DNA of 64,000 bases from Tubulanus polymorphus (taxonomy: Eukaryota > Nemertea > Palaeonemertea > Tubulaniformes > Tubulanidae). Where the stretch lies: positions 21,688,485 to 21,752,484 of the forward strand of contig NC_134027.1 of NCBI RefSeq assembly GCF_964204645.1, given 5' to 3'. A program made the translations under genes and the position numbers. Shown one piece after another: positions 9,701 to 27,904 of this stretch. Below the pieces are notes generated by a model that worked only from the letters and a program-made list of their open reading frames with translations, was not told where the DNA came from and searched no databases. Each line of letters starts with the position of its first letter. The first letter of the stretch is position 1.

Positions 9701-10577
9701 AATCCTTGAAATTTGTATAGCAGGTTTTGAATTTATACTTTGAACCATTTTGTGTATCATCAATTAAAGCGTTGAAAATCAGAATATAGTTGAGAAATAA
9801 TTATGAATTATCTGTCCATATGTATTCCTTGATATTGTTATAAAATCAATATTTAGTTTTTATCTTAAGTTCTATACTTTAGTTTGATGGCAGATTTTTA
9901 TCTTTTTTCCCCAAGGGGGGTGGGGTGGGGTGATATTTAGTGGGGGATTATTACCTACTCTTAGACTAGTATACCAATGGTGATTTATAAGCCCTGTGAG
10001 GGCCTGGGTGGTGTTTAACTGTACTGTTTGTTTGTGTAGAATGATAATTATAACCATATGTCACAATTATGAATTAATATACATGCATAAAACTAATTAG
10101 TGTTTGTGGTATTGGCAGGTTGTCTTATATCCACTTTTCTTTTGAATTGCGTTTTTGTTTTGTATTCGTTCAGAGTCTGAATCCAAATTTGCAATCGAAA
10201 GAAAACTTTCAGGTCTCGCTGACACTCAATTATGCCTAATATCTTAATCAAACATTTGCTCAAATCATGTTTACGTGAATTATTAACTTCCCCCCAGCCG
10301 GCAGTAAACAGGCATTGCTAAATGCCACGATGAATGAATAAAAACAATTTGTGTAGAATCGTAAAAGTTAAGCCGGTGTGCGCTCAAAATCTTCATAGGT
10401 TCAACTGATTACGGCAGTATTCGAGCTTGTAGAATCTTCGTTAATTTATGTCGAATTCTATCGTTTACTTCAGATCTGTAACGAGAAGAACCGCACGAAT
10501 TCGATAAAAAAAAGAACCTCACTATTTTCAACCATTCTCAACAGTAGAGCCCGCACACACGCGCACGCACACACAAG

Positions 10578-12374
10578 ATGGCAGACGACCCAGCGCATAA
10601 AGCTATGTTGTATTTTCTGGAGGTTTTGATGAACAACAGCGGGCCTCTATCGATCAGCCAGTTAGCCGGTCGATTCGGAGGTCGCGCGTTCAGCGCCGAC
10701 ATGCGTACGGCGTCGGGCGGCAACGAAGTCGGACTTCGTAAATTTCTGCTCCGATATCCGTCGCTTTTCACCGTCAATGGCAATCTCGTTTCGTTGAATG
10801 AAAGCGGCACGGCGCCCCCGACGTCGACTCCTCCAGCGTCAACTACGAATCAAACGACCGTTTCGCGCCATTCGACTGATTTATCCATCGAAACCGAGGC
10901 CGTGTTGTTCTTCCAGGGAAAACTCGCGAAGAAGGAAGAAAAGTGGGTGCAAATAAAAAGTCTCGCCGGGCACCTTTCGCAGGCTAACGCCGATATCCGC
11001 CAGTGCGTCGGGCCGCAGAACGAGTTCAAAAAGTTTCTACTTCGCCACCTGCACGTTTTCGAAGTGCAGGGAGAATTGGTGAGTTTACGCGACAGTTTTT
11101 CGAGCGCGTCGCGAAAATTCGACAAAACGGCGGCCGCCGGCGCGCCGAAGTCGCCGGCGGCGCGTCCGCGGAATCTGAAGTTCGTGACGCGGTCGCACAG
11201 TTCTCCGTTGAATCCGATCAAAACGCCGACCGGTACGCCGGCCATACCAGTCATCGCGCAAACCCCAACGCCGACCACCGGCAAACCGGCGCCGATGACG
11301 ATGACGGCGAACGAATACAAGGCCGTCATGTTTCTGAAGAACATCGTCGAAACGCGCGGCGCTATCAAGCTACACAATTTGACCGGGCATTTTAGCCAGG
11401 CGCCGGATGGCGTGCGAAACACAATCGGCTGGACGAAAATGGAACTGGAAGAGTTCGTCTTGAAAAACCAGAACATATTCAGCATCGACGAAGACGAATT
11501 GGTCACCGTGAAAAAGGCGCCGAAGATGCACGTGATCATCACCGGCAGTCGGCCGCAACGGCAGTCAGTTCAAACATTGACCGCGCGCAAGGGTAAAGTG
11601 TTCCACGTCGCGAAACTCTGGGGTATCATCGACCTCGGCAAACACGAGCACGTCTTCTTCGACAAGTCGATCTACCCGAAAGAGATCGACGACTTCCAGA
11701 AGGAATTCGCTGTCGGCGAGATATTGAACTTCAACGCGGTGCTCGCGCCGAAAGAGAGCCGCGCGAAGTGGCGCGCGACGCAGGTATGGCGCGACGGCGA
11801 GACGGCGGCGTCGATGATCGACTTTACGGCGGCGCACGGTCTGGACGGAATAACGAGCCCGACGACGAGCATCGAGGAGGAGCTGCGACAACTTCTGCCG
11901 AACGACTACGACAAATTCGACGCCGAATTCCTGCAGCAGCTGAAGGATGACCCGTTCACCGACGCGGCGCCGAGCGGCACCGGATCGGTGCCCGTCTGGA
12001 ACCGGAAGCTCGGCGCCGGGAAATACGGCCAGACGCCGACGACGCCGACGATCACGATGGTGCCCGAGAATTACTTCATGTACGCCTCGTCGATGGAGGA
12101 TGTTCACAACATTCTCTCCGATTACGTCGCGTTGCCCGACCCGAGCGACGCCGGCGTCAGTCCGACGAAAGGTCGTCCGACTTTTATGCTCAACGAGAAC
12201 GGTAACGCGTCGGACGAAGACGCCGAGGACGACGGTAACGTATGCAACGGTGACAGCGCTAGTAGAAAAATGATCAGCGTAGCTTGTCAAACGATGTCGA
12301 CTGGAGAGATCTTAGCTACTCAGTTTTATCACGAAGGTTTGTTGAAGGAAACGGCCGGTATGTCGGTAGTTTAA
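10578..12374 (+). CDS. Egalitarian-type winged-helix repeat protein with OB-like domain, 598 aa, single exon
   Basis: Three similar ~68-residue modules lie at about residues 6-74, 103-171 and 244-312. Each has a hydrophobic first helix, a SLAGHLSQA-like helix, N.....KFLL and a final F.V.G.LVSL strand. They match the winged-helix domain named after Egalitarian. A CSD/S1-like OB segment follows at 337-405 (KGKVFHVAKLWGIIDLG, EHVFFDKS). The tail is acidic, with SIEEELRQLLP near 431 and SVACQTMSTGEI near the C-terminus. Linkers are Pro/Thr/Ser-rich. Drosophila Egalitarian links RNA cargo to BicD/dynein and has a 3'-5' exonuclease-like domain, which is absent here. An mRNA-transport or RNA-binding role is therefore inference. 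The ATG is in context AAGATGG after a CA/CG-rich leader. Codon third positions are strongly GC-rich compared with the AT-rich flanks. No intron is visible, so it may be a natural single-exon gene or an old retrocopy. Confidence 0.85.
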   Translation: MADDPAHKAMLYFLEVLMNNSGPLSISQLAGRFGGRAFSADMRTASGGNEVGLRKFLLRYPSLFTVNGNLVSLNESGTAPPTSTPPASTTNQTTVSRHSTDLSIETEAVLFFQGKLAKKEEKWVQIKSLAGHLSQANADIRQCVGPQNEFKKFLLRHLHVFEVQGELVSLRDSFSSASRKFDKTAAAGAPKSPAARPRNLKFVTRSHSSPLNPIKTPTGTPAIPVIAQTPTPTTGKPAPMTMTANEYKAVMFLKNIVETRGAIKLHNLTGHFSQAPDGVRNTIGWTKMELEEFVLKNQNIFSIDEDELVTVKKAPKMHVIITGSRPQRQSVQTLTARKGKVFHVAKLWGIIDLGKHEHVFFDKSIYPKEIDDFQKEFAVGEILNFNAVLAPKESRAKWRATQVWRDGETAASMIDFTAAHGLDGITSPTTSIEEELRQLLPNDYDKFDAEFLQQLKDDPFTDAAPSGTGSVPVWNRKLGAGKYGQTPTTPTITMVPENYFMYASSMEDVHNILSDYVALPDPSDAGVSPTKGRPTFMLNENGNASDEDAEDDGNVCNGDSASRKMISVACQTMSTGEILATQFYHEGLLKETAGMSVV

Positions 12375-17629
<5,255 letters not shown>

Positions 17630-17640
<11 letters not shown>

Positions 17641-17900
17641 TTCTATCGCGGTACTAAAACAAAACGCGCGCGCGAGCGTCGCCGATTTATATAATTCGCA
17701 TTCATTTCGACTTGAAACGGGTATAGTAGATTCTTTACCGAATTCTAGTCAAACGCCTCCCGTATTATTTCGGAGACATCGCGTTTAAATGGTACCGTAA
17801 CTACCGGGCTTAGTTTAATGCTTACTACAAATAGAGGGCACGTCGAGAACAACCATGGCTGATTTTTGTTTTGTACGAGATGTCTCCGTCTAGTCACACG
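17630..17900 (+). promoter_or_regulatory. Candidate promoter / 5' leader
   Basis: A CpG-rich block (ACGCGCGCGCGAGCGTCGCCG at about 17669) is followed by TTATATAAT at 17684-17692, about 210 bases before the ATG at 17901. An intervening ATG at 17855 opens only 12 codons. This looks like an animal core promoter, but no transcript evidence exists. Confidence 0.25.
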
Positions 17901-18029
17901 ATGGGAGACGTTGAAATACTCAAAATCGTGACGGAAAAAACGACGGAAATTATTTGTAAAAAAAAACCCTGTTTCCCGGTTGATTGGAATACAATTATTC
18001 GTTATTCAAGGTTTGGTAGATTATCTTGA
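17901..18029 (+). CDS. Candidate first exon, unidentified protein
   Basis: A 42-codon frame starts MGDVEILKIVTEKTTEIIC, continues CFPVDWNTIIRYS and stops at 18027. A donor such as AAG|GTTTGG at 18010 or TTG|GTAGAT at 18016 could end an exon before the stop. Its composition looks protein-like and it lies just downstream of a CpG/TATA block. I recognise no family and found no next exon. Confidence 0.25.
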   Translation: MGDVEILKIVTEKTTEIICKKKPCFPVDWNTIIRYSRFGRLS

Positions 18030-18765
18030 TGGCATGATCCCAAATCAGTTGTACTTGCGTTTGCACTTGCAATCAAGATAGATATTGTATTTACTGACTA
18101 CCCAGAATTGAAAACCCAGCACATCCTTAATACTCAGCAATTAAGCGATATCTCAACCTATAATTACTTTGCTAGGAAAACAAGTGTCAAAAGGAATTGG
18201 TAACTTGCGTTTGAAAATTGAACCCCAGATTTTGCAAAAATTGAACATTGGAATATTTTAATGCGATGCCAATAAAACGTTATATATTACATGTACTCAT
18301 AATATCTGGAACTGAGTTTGAAAAAATCTGCAACTGTGGAAATTCTAGTTAGCTATATTCCTTTCATGTCATACGTATTTCTGTGAGTTCTGGCAGTATG
18401 GTATATCCATTTTCAAGTGTTAATATTCGAGTTTTGCTGTCAAGTACTTACCAGGTAGTTTCTACTGATGACGAATAACTGATACAGTGAACTACGCATA
18501 AGTCTGAGGATTTGGGACTGGATGATTTACTCCGACTGTGAGAAGGTCGAATTTTCAAGCTCTCGAATGTAAAATGAGGCTTAAAGAAGGAACAGCGTTC
18601 AGTCTTTATACCATGTATCGACTCGTCATTTAAGCAATTTCTTGTTAGCACGATGTAGCCTGCATTTCTCGATGGATTTCCATGAAATTTGGTTTGAGAG
18701 TTCAGACAGTTTTATCTATTCCAGACATGAATCAACAATTCTTAGGAAGTCAATTAACATTCAAT

Positions 18766-19017
18766 CCTTTTCAGTGCTGAATATTTATACCAAAAAGTGC
18801 TGGAGATATTTTGGAAATTTTTGAAAATTCCACCCGTGTGTTGAATAATGGGCATACAGTGTATCATTAGTTACCGGTACTAATGTTCAACTGTGGTTGA
18901 CAGGTGCTGCCATCTTTCAATAGGTAAAAACTAATCACGTACATCGCGATGCTGTGTACTAACAAGTCCATCACCAATTTAGATACAATGCACTGCGGTA
19001 CAGACACACTGAAAGGG
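18766..19017. mobile_element. piggyBac-like MITE, diverged copy
   Basis: CCTTTTCAGTGCTGAATA at the left and CACACTGAAAGGG at the right correspond to the terminal repeats of the family best seen at 38104-38392. The internal GACAGGTGCTGCCATCTTTCAATAG block is also shared. The flanking TTAA is lost. Confidence 0.55.
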
Positions 19018-20061
19018 TTGAGCTGTTTTTCACTGTATTCTATAAAGTATGCAAATATTGTTGCGCTTCCCTTTCACTGATGGCTTACTCCAGATAGACC
19101 TACATTGTGTGGTCACATTCTAAGTGCATCCTCAATCGTTCAAACCATCGAAATACTATGCATAGGTGGGTTTCCGACTTAAAAATCTGATTTTGGGCCC
19201 AGACGTTTTATGTTAAAACGGAGAAAGATAAACAACACCCGATATTTTCCGACTTATGCGTGGTTTACTGTATATTGTAATGTATATCACTGGGTTCGGG
19301 TTCAAACTGAGAAGCAACTGTTAACGATCGTTCGGTCCAGAACGCCTCGACCTAGTCGAATCGTTCTGTCAGACCATTTGATCTTGAATTTCATTCGTGT
19401 AAATTTTGTATAAAAAAAAAGAAAAAGTAATTTTCTCTTGGGGTAAAAAGAAATATATTCGATGTTACAACAAATCATGATTATCGATGTTGATGAAAAT
19501 CTTGAAATATTCCCAGGTTGTCCGGCTATCATAGTTTAATCCACATATTTATTATTGACAAACGGTTGTTTGGTTGTAATCTAATATTAGTTATTATACT
19601 TCTGCTTTGAAACAGCCAGTAAAATTTAGTGAATCGGATAGTGAAAAAGAAAATTTTAGTAGAATCTGGATTATTATTGCTGTTTGAAATTAGGTTGGAT
19701 GTTTTGAAATTATTGATGAAATTTTTTTGGCGCCTTTTCAATATTTGAAAAAATGTCATTGACATGCAGTGTTTTTGAGGCGGAAATTCTATGAATGTTA
19801 ACGATAATTATCTTGCCAACAAAAATTGTGGCCTTTAGGTTTTTATTTTGCTATCACTGCTGACATTTTGGTAATTGCAGTTAAACCCGCTTAATTTAGA
19901 TTGGTTTAATTCGGACTTTATCTAATCAGTACTGTCCATCTATACATCAAATGTATAGATGTATCAAAATATGATGTTTAATTCAGATTTCTCATAAACC
20001 GGATGAATTTAGATCCGAATGATCCAAATTGAACGGGTTTTACTGTTAGTGGTTTTATTTA

Positions 20062-20463
20062 AGCCTGACTCAAATGTCGCATCGGATCCGACCCGATCGT
20101 CGCGTCGTAAGGAATCGGCAACCAGTTGCCGATTTTTCAGTCGGGAAATTTTTGCGACATAAGTCTACTTAAGATCGTTAAAATCGATTGCAGACCGTCT
20201 TTAGCAGATCGGACATGTTCTATTTCTTACAATGATCGGATCTTATGTGACCCGAGTGTACTTACGACAGATCTTCAGCTTGTAGCCAATTAACGGCGAT
20301 GTACATATCACACTTAGGCATTCTGTTCAAAATGATCGTGGATTTAAGATGACCTAAGTGTAGCTAAGATCTGACAAATGAGTACTCGTGTGATGAACCA
20401 TGACTGTTCTTAGACTGAATCGCAGACGATCGGATCGGATTTTAGTGCGACCTGAGTTAGGAT
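20062..20463. mobile_element. AGCCTGACTCA palindromic MITE, copy 1
   Basis: The left end AGCCTGACTCAAATGTCGCATCGGATC is roughly inverted at the right as GATCGGATTTTAGTGCGACCTGAGTTAGG. Internal GATCGG/TGACCTGAGTGTA blocks recur in the copy at 60825-61365. No coding capacity. Confidence 0.5.
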
Positions 20464-20856
20464 TCGAACCGTCGATAATCGTGAAATTGGATTCAGCTTG
20501 AAATTCGATCCACACATCTGTGTGGAACTGGATTGTGTTTGCTGTGTGAGATGTGCGAGTGGATGAACGGTGCTGGCACCGGTTTTACATAAAAAACAAA
20601 TAACTGCTGTATAAAAACTATAGCAATTTCATAAAAACAAAAAGGTTTTTCCATACAGAATTCTGACAGATAATTGATTATTTTATGGCGATTTGTTCAA
20701 AATGGAAAATTTCTATCGGTTGCAATTAATTTGAAACAAATACTTCCAGATATCCAAAACTAGACTCGATTTAGTAAATAGAGATTTGCAAACTAGAAAA
20801 CAAATTTTGGATGATATGAGAAAGAAGCTGAATTTAGAGCAATTTTGACTTATAGC

Positions 20857-21001
20857 CCTGGGGTCCGTTGCATAGTCCTGGCTTAGACTTAATACCAGTC
20901 TAAGACCAACTTAGTTCTAAAGCTAATCTAACAACTTAAGACCAGTCTTATGTTTTAAGACCACTTTTGGACTTAAGTCACAACTGTGCAACTGGCCCCT
21001 G
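20857..21001. mobile_element. GGGGCCAGTTGCA palindromic MITE, copy 1
   Basis: CTGGGGTCCGTTGCATAGTCCTGGCTTAGACTTAA at the left is inverted at the right as TTAAGTCACAACTGTGCAACTGGCCCC. The whole 145 bases could fold into one hairpin. Related copies lie at 29.55, 38.96, 49.71 and 51.84 kb. Confidence 0.7.
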
Positions 21002-21994
21002 GGGTTGATTTGACTGATTCCCCATGTAACTACCTTGCAAGTTTTATGGTAAACTGCGACTGATAATAGTTGAATTAACCCTTATGGGTTAGGCCCTATG
21101 GTTCAAACTGTCCTAGGATACTTTTGATCAGTCGTTTTAAAGGAATAGATTATCCGTCGAATTCTGATTGGAGTTTTGAAAAAAATCTCACATAAAAATA
21201 ACTGTCCAATTCACGTTATGTATGTTGTGTACTCTGTGTTTCATGAGAAAAGACTATAATGATAGATATTGAGACCGATTCAACAAAATCCAGGAGTTGA
21301 TACAATATACGTATATCGGCAAGCTTATTTGCTTCTGAAGCCAGTTGTATTGTTCGATTTGGTTTCGTGGCCAACGTGATGAGTGATAGACCAGGGCAAA
21401 ATATTCCGCAGCTGCGTGCCGATATCGTCTTTACAATTTTGACACTGGTCTTGAGTTATTAGAACGGCTTAAGAACCAAAATGGACTCAGTTCTTAAGAT
21501 AAGATCAGCCGCATTTGGGTTCACGCCATGACTGTGCAGTTAGGAATTTAGGAAAAAAGTGAACCAATCATTCAAATATTCTTTCCATGAAACTCTGCCT
21601 GTCTGTCCTGGCATTAGTAAGAAAAATGATATTCGTGATTTCTCTCTTTGATTCGATGATGTCTAGGTATTTTTAGTAGTAGTAGAGTCTTGCTCTTTCG
21701 GTATTGCTTTGTCGTTTGTGTTGGCTTGAATTCTATTTTGTTACTGAACACGTGCGATGAGAGTTCATTATGGAAAAAATCGCTCAATTTCGTTCATATC
21801 AAACTTAAAAGTTAAAATCGATTTTAGCCTCGAAACATAACTTTTTGCGCATTTTGGTCAGTGATCTTTACAGGAGGTGATGATATAAGACTTATAATGG
21901 GGAGCTGCAGCGCCGAGTTTTCCCACCAGGTGGCGAGTGACGAAGACTCGGACATTCATTGTCATCGATACATTATCACATGACCTGTGTCCTG

Positions 21995-22080
21995 TCCTTT
22001 TGCATGGAGGATAAGGCGTTTGACTCACAACCGAGAGGTTGTCGGTTCGAATCCTAGTGAGACTATGTTATACAGGTAGG
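21995..22080 (+). repeat. tRNA-like SINE head
   Basis: GATAAGGCGTTTGACTCACAACCGAGAGGTTGTCGGTTCGAATCC resembles a tRNA anticodon and T arm with a good B box (GGTTCGAATCC). No full cloverleaf with paired acceptor ends was found, so a SINE relic is more likely than a tRNA gene. Confidence 0.45.
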
Positions 22081-22900
22081 ACACATATCAGTGCCAGTCG
22101 ACTCACTGATTTAACAACAAAAGTCCGTACCTGGCAAAAATCTTCAACATGATGAATTTGGCCAGTAATAGGTAGAACTAGAACTAGACCTACCAGAAAT
22201 ATTTTAAATTCATTCTTCTACTCATAACTAACAATAATTATGATCTATTTAAGAGAAAAGTTCATTCGGTTATCATTGAAATGTTGAAGACCGAGTAACT
22301 ACTAGCAACCCTGGTGGAAGGGGTGTTGCAGATTCCCCATTCAAATCCACCTCCAAATCTTGCAGCATCGCGTTTATAATTGCTTGCTTCTTCGGACAAT
22401 TTTGTCGAGTGCAATGTTGTAAATAGTTTTTCTTTCGCGTGTCGTTGTTTTATTTTCTTAGCTTTCATACTTTTTCGCGACGGTATGAACGTTATTTTTT
22501 CGCATAACCAAATATATACTTGCTCATGACCGGGGTTTAAATTACTTTCACCGATTTCGACCGGCACTTTTTTCGCGATATTCTTTTCGAAATTTTCAGG
22601 GTAAACGAAATACGGTAGATTCCTCAGTCCATTCGGTCACGTTGGGGACTGTATCCTACCCTTAGGGCTTGAATGTTGATTAAGACGAAGTCTGAGTCCC
22701 ACGATCAAAAAGTCAATAAGTTTGAATATCAATAGTTAAGAATTTGTTTAAAAATCCAAATTTTCAGTTCAAAAATTCGGTTTTTTAGATAATTTATTTT
22801 AATCTAACAATAACTTATCGGTTTTTTTATTGTGGTACTTAGAAATGATTTTTCATTCGCAACAAACACTTTGCGAAGATCTACACGTTATCTCGATTAA

Positions 22901-23139
22901 CCCTTTCAGTGCTGACTAATCAATACTCGAAAGTGCTTGAGATAATTTGAAAATTTTTAAAAATACACTGCGCTGCGGTGTATTGTTAGTTACTAGTATT
23001 TCACTTTGTTTGACTGGTGCTGCCACCTTCCAATAGAGATAACAAATTACTAATAATAACATTACACCGCAATACAGTGTATAAGCAAAGTCCATCGCTG
23101 ATTTATACACCGCAGTGCGGTGTAGACGCACTGATAGGG
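22901..23139. mobile_element. piggyBac-like MITE with TTAA flanks
   Basis: CCCTTTCAGTGCTGACTAAT at the left and CGCACTGATAGGG at the right are bordered by TTAA at 22897-22900 and 23140-23143. The inside has TACACCGCAGTGCGGTGTA palindromes. TTAA target duplication with CCCTTT-type ends is characteristic of piggyBac elements. Confidence 0.75.
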
Positions 23140-24508
23140 TTAAGTTAAATCAGTTCATTTTGAATGATTTCAGCTCTTTTTATTGAGCCAAATTCAACTC
23201 GCGACTGAGGGGTTTGTTTATTACCGGATTGTGATGAGGGGGTCTACCGTTCGATTTAGCAACACGTCTCTTATTTTCAAACCGGAAAGAAAACGTTTCT
23301 GGTTATGAAAAGATTTTCATAATTTTTTTGTAATAAAAAAAAAGTTAAATAAATTTGTTGATGCAGGAGGTTTTTTCAATTCCTGTGAGTTGTTATGGCC
23401 CTGGTTACATGTAGCAAGCATATTTAACCCCACCCTACATTTCTACTTTACCTACAACAAAAATACGATATATACATTATATTATACTATTTTTACCTAT
23501 TATTACCGAAACTGTGATTATCGAAAATTTACAAAAAAAAATAGTTGGAGGGTTCTTTTTATTCACTGAAATCTCTCGTAGAAAATTAGTTTGATTTTTC
23601 AAGGTATTAGTATAGATGGCTACAAATGCATATATTGATTAGCATTGATAGAAATAGCTTTTGAAAAATACGTGTACATTAGAGTTTATGCATTATTTCG
23701 CTATCACGATGTTGAATTTATTCCAAATTTGGAGAATTCAATATTGAAAAGTGAGCTTTCGTCACAAGTGACATCATTGCGCAATGACGTCTGCTAAAAA
23801 TCGTTCTGTCTGTGCATTACATTTTTCATTAGAAATCTGACCCGTTTTTGAACTCATTGGTTAAGAAATACAGTCCAATTTGTCAATTAGTCAAACCACT
23901 CGAAAATGGACAAATCAGAAAGTCAGATGACGCTCATTGGCTAGGTGGTTTTAGTGTGCTTAGCCAACCCAGACTTCTTGGGTTGAGCCAACTACCTTCT
24001 TAATTTTCAAATGAAAAACTAACAGATAGAATTTTGAACAGGGACAACTGCCAAGAGCACACCTTTTACAGTGCTAGATCTACTGATACGCAGTGTTTTA
24101 AGGGAGCACGACTAGTGCATAATCGTAGTGTATTTTGTATTTATTGGCTCATATTGTAGAGATTTGGTCTCTAGAAGGTAAATGTTCAAATGGTTCAATA
24201 AATCTTATTTAAGTATAGCGTTGGAGCTTGGTTAAATACTGACCGTTTTTTCCAGCTAAATTCAACTTGTTTATTTGAATTCACTTTTGTATCGAATAAA
24301 CCACTGTCATTATGGCTCCCAATAAATGGTATATATTATCAATAAATATATATATATACATAATATAGTTGCTTTTTTCAAGTCTATCTATTTATTGCGG
24401 TCACCTTCATCTGTCCATCCAGCAAATTTCCTTGGACCTCCCTACTTCACTTTATTGGACAGGTGAGTAGCATGACTGATTATCTGGGCATTTCATTTGC
24501 CTTAATTA

Positions 24509-24777
24509 AGCCACGATCACATGGAGACGATTTGGCCTGGATCAGGCCCGAGCCAAATTTGGCCTGTTGGTAATTAGAGAGCGCGTACACATGCACTGAC
24601 TTGATATTTAACAAAGTGAAGTGAGTCATTACTGGAACCAGATCACGATCATTTGACCCATGCTAAAATTTGGCTTGGCCTGGTCAATGTATCTGGACGG
24701 GCCAAACTGGCACAGCCCCATTTTGACATCAGTGTGACCAGCTGTTCCGGGCCAAAAACACTTGTATGATCGTGGCT
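24509..24777. mobile_element. AGCCACGATCACA MITE with TTA duplication
   Basis: AGCCACGATCACATGGAGACGATTTGGCC at the left is inverted at the right as GGCCAAAAACACTTGTATGATCGTGGCT. TTA flanks both ends (24506-24508 and 24778-24780). Three-base TTA/TWA duplications are typical of PIF/Harbinger MITEs. The body is made of GGGCCAAATTTGGC-type palindromic words. Confidence 0.8.
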
Positions 24778-27733
24778 TTAAAATGAGTGGATCTGTTTGA
24801 AACAGCTCTCGAAAATAAAACGATGTGTCTTGAAGGCAAATTCGCCCGCAGTCCTAAGCTTCCTGTGGAGTAGTTCTTCAATACAAAGAGAAAAGGATTT
24901 TATTCAAACTGGGATTTTATTCAAATTCTGCGAATTCACTTTTACAAAAGCGGACCTTTTTCAGATTTTGGCCGGTTCGCCTTAACCTCCCACGCTATGG
25001 GCCTGTTGGGGTGCTCCGAATGACGAGATAATGTGTCCTAAGTTTGACTAAAAAGAAAAAAACAAACACTTGAACTCAAATATTTCATTTGTTTATTGTA
25101 TACTATTTTCATTAAATTCGTACAACGTAGTTCTTTAAAACCAAATAAATATTCATTTAAAACTAGCCAAGAATTTACATCACAATATACATATATATAT
25201 ATTCTCATTATAATTATTACCATGTATGTATGTACAGAAACCTATTAACAGCCAAATTATGTATCTGTTGACCTTGACCCCGCACCCATTCTACTACTAC
25301 ATTCAACGAATTCAACGAATGAAGGTACAGGTACCATACCTATTTCTCAGCCATGCACAATAAATAATGTTTAGACATCATTGAATTAAATGGAGGTTCT
25401 GCTATATCGTTACAATCGACATCAAGATTAGGAAAATATTAATCCGCGGTGAAAATTTTGTGACACAAGCCGCGATCACACGGCGACGATTTTGCCCAAG
25501 CCAGAGTCAAATTTGACCCACGCTTAATAAGAGAAGTGAAGCAAGGATCCTGACCATGTTACCCTAATACAGTATTGTATTTTAAGTTCCCTTCTGAATT
25601 TCGCGGACTAAATATATTTCACCGCCCATCGCTGTCATGCAGTCATTGAAAATCCTGGAAATTCAGGGAATTTGAAAATAGTTTTTGGCTATTCAAATAG
25701 TCCAAAAATTTCAAACTTTACTAGGACAGATCCAGACCCCCGTATTGACTTTACACCTGCAGTGTTAGCGTGTTTGTGAATACAGGAAGCGCACTAAATT
25801 GTCTTCAAATGCTGCCATTCCATCTTTGCAAAAAGGGCACACTAGTAGCAAATAAAGAGATTTATAACATTTTCAGAACTAATTATTGAATAACTAAGTC
25901 AGTTTTATCTCACTATTGGCCATTGACCTTTATATACATAGGGCCTATAGGTACATGTGGTTACACTACATAGTGTGTTCAAACGTTGTCGGTGAACTAT
26001 GTTTTAGCGCGAAAATTTGTGCGGGTAGCCGATGGCCCTTATCAAACATATTTCCAATAGTGCACTATGAACTTTCTAAGGGGCAGGCCTCAAAAGAAGC
26101 ATATCCTTAGGAAAATTCAAATTTACAAAAGGGTTCTTAGCTCAGAACAGCTGTTCGTTTGAATGAACAAATCCCTTACCTACAGGCTAGTCTGCCTTTT
26201 ATGGAAATGAATAATCTAGTACTGTAGCTAGGACCGAGAAGTCAAAAGCACATGATCTCCGTACATATAACTAGGTAGCTTTTCACAGAGTGTACATACT
26301 TTATGATTGGCATATTGGGTATATGTTCAGGGTTCATTGTTGTCAGACATTTAAGCTGAAATCAAGACTTAAAAATCAATACTTTTTCACATGAAATATG
26401 AAAGCCAACAACAACAACTTTCACGCCAAAACGATTGAGCATGCATGAAGTTGTTGCGCCAGATAGTGACATTATGCGAACAGGTTAGAATCCAGCGGAA
26501 GAATGAACAAATGCCGAGAATTTATCGCGTCCTACTATCTGAGAAAATGGACCAACACAAAAATACTACTAAGCGAAGCTCAGGTCGACACAACCCGAAT
26601 AGATGATTGCAAAAACAGTAATAGTATACACGCGATGGCTGATTCGATTGTCTCACGATCATAAGAGCACTCGGCTCGACGACGACTCGATCTTCACCGA
26701 GTCTAGAAGTCATGTGGCGCAACACTCGTCGCTGATTGGCTACGACGATCTGATAGGCTCGTAGAAAAGTCCTCCTACAATTCTGCGATCAATCCGTCGC
26801 GGTCGTTAGTACGCTAATGTCAAAAAGGTTCAGACTCAGCCTCGTCTGCTTACGATCTGATCGGTTCTTTAGTTGACCTGAGCCTCGCGGTTACCGGAAT
26901 GCTAGAAATCCAAAACCCATTCATCCCGAAAAACGCAAAAAATACAATGTTACATTGACTTTCTCAGTATTTCAAAGGAAATCAAGACAAATACTGACCC
27001 CGACATTTTTTTAAAATGTATACAAATAAATACCGATATGGAAGACTGGCTATGAACCCAAAGTTTCTACTGATATCACTGAATATATGTGTATATCATG
27101 GGCAGATATAGGGGTGGTTTGAAGGGTCCAGACCCCTGCCCTCCCATTGAGGCTGCCCTTTTTTCAAGGCAGAGATTGCTCAAATCTATAAATTTGACAC
27201 TCATCCTGTTGAAAATTTCATCTTTTAAGATGGATTTTTCAAAATCATCTAACCCTATATGGAGGGACCCCACTAGTAGGCTTATCTGAATGGGGTGCCT
27301 TCTCTGAGAATGCCTTTTCTTTTCAGTCTTCAGGACCTCAGCCTTCCAATTTTCGTAGATCCACCCCTGGGACATTGATAAAAATCATCCCATTCTGGAT
27401 TACATAACAACATAGCAGAACCTACCGTACATAACAATAAAAGATACTTCATGAACAAGATCTTCATGAAAAAGAATTGGAGAACATTAATAGTCAACCC
27501 ACCCTTTTTCCTTGTAATGAAAAATACATGTCGTTAGAACTATTAAAACAATCTTATTCGATACATGTATATCATATATCATTCCCATAGATTTACAGAA
27601 AAGCTCAGAATGTTTGTTTTTTTCATCTTTTTTACATGGGCTAAATCCAATTCAAGTGTACAAATCTTAAGAAACAGAAAAATGCTATTAAAAATCAAAA
27701 TGTAAAACAATTTCGAATTCTGCATAATAACTA

Positions 27734-27904
27734 GTGGAGCCTCGTTATGATAACCTCAGTTAACAACAATTCATAAATTGATATGAACCTAGAATCTTTT
27801 TCCCGATCATTTTTTTCAATCATTTCTAACTGGATATTGAAGAAGTATCGGTTGTAACTAACAGATTTTCTGGCCCCCTGAAGTTCGTTGTAACGAGGTT
27901 CCAC
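27734..27904. mobile_element. Tc1/mariner-like MITE with TA flanks
   Basis: GTGGAGCCTCGTTATGATAAC at the left is inverted at the right as GTTGTAACGAGGTTCCAC. TA flanks both sides (27732-27733, 27905-27906), the duplication expected for Tc1/mariner transposition. 171 bases, noncoding. Confidence 0.65.

Noticed and set aside
10850-12290. Long minus-strand and alternate-frame ORFs under the 598-codon gene
   Set aside because: Shadow frames of a GC-rich coding region; the plus frame has clear repeated domains and the others do not.
21995-22080. Functional tRNA gene
   Set aside because: B box present but acceptor and D arms do not pair; SINE relic preferred.
27100-27372. MITE with AGGGGTGG/CCACCCCT ends
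   Set aside because: Only about eight bases of the ends are inverted and no second copy was confirmed in the window.
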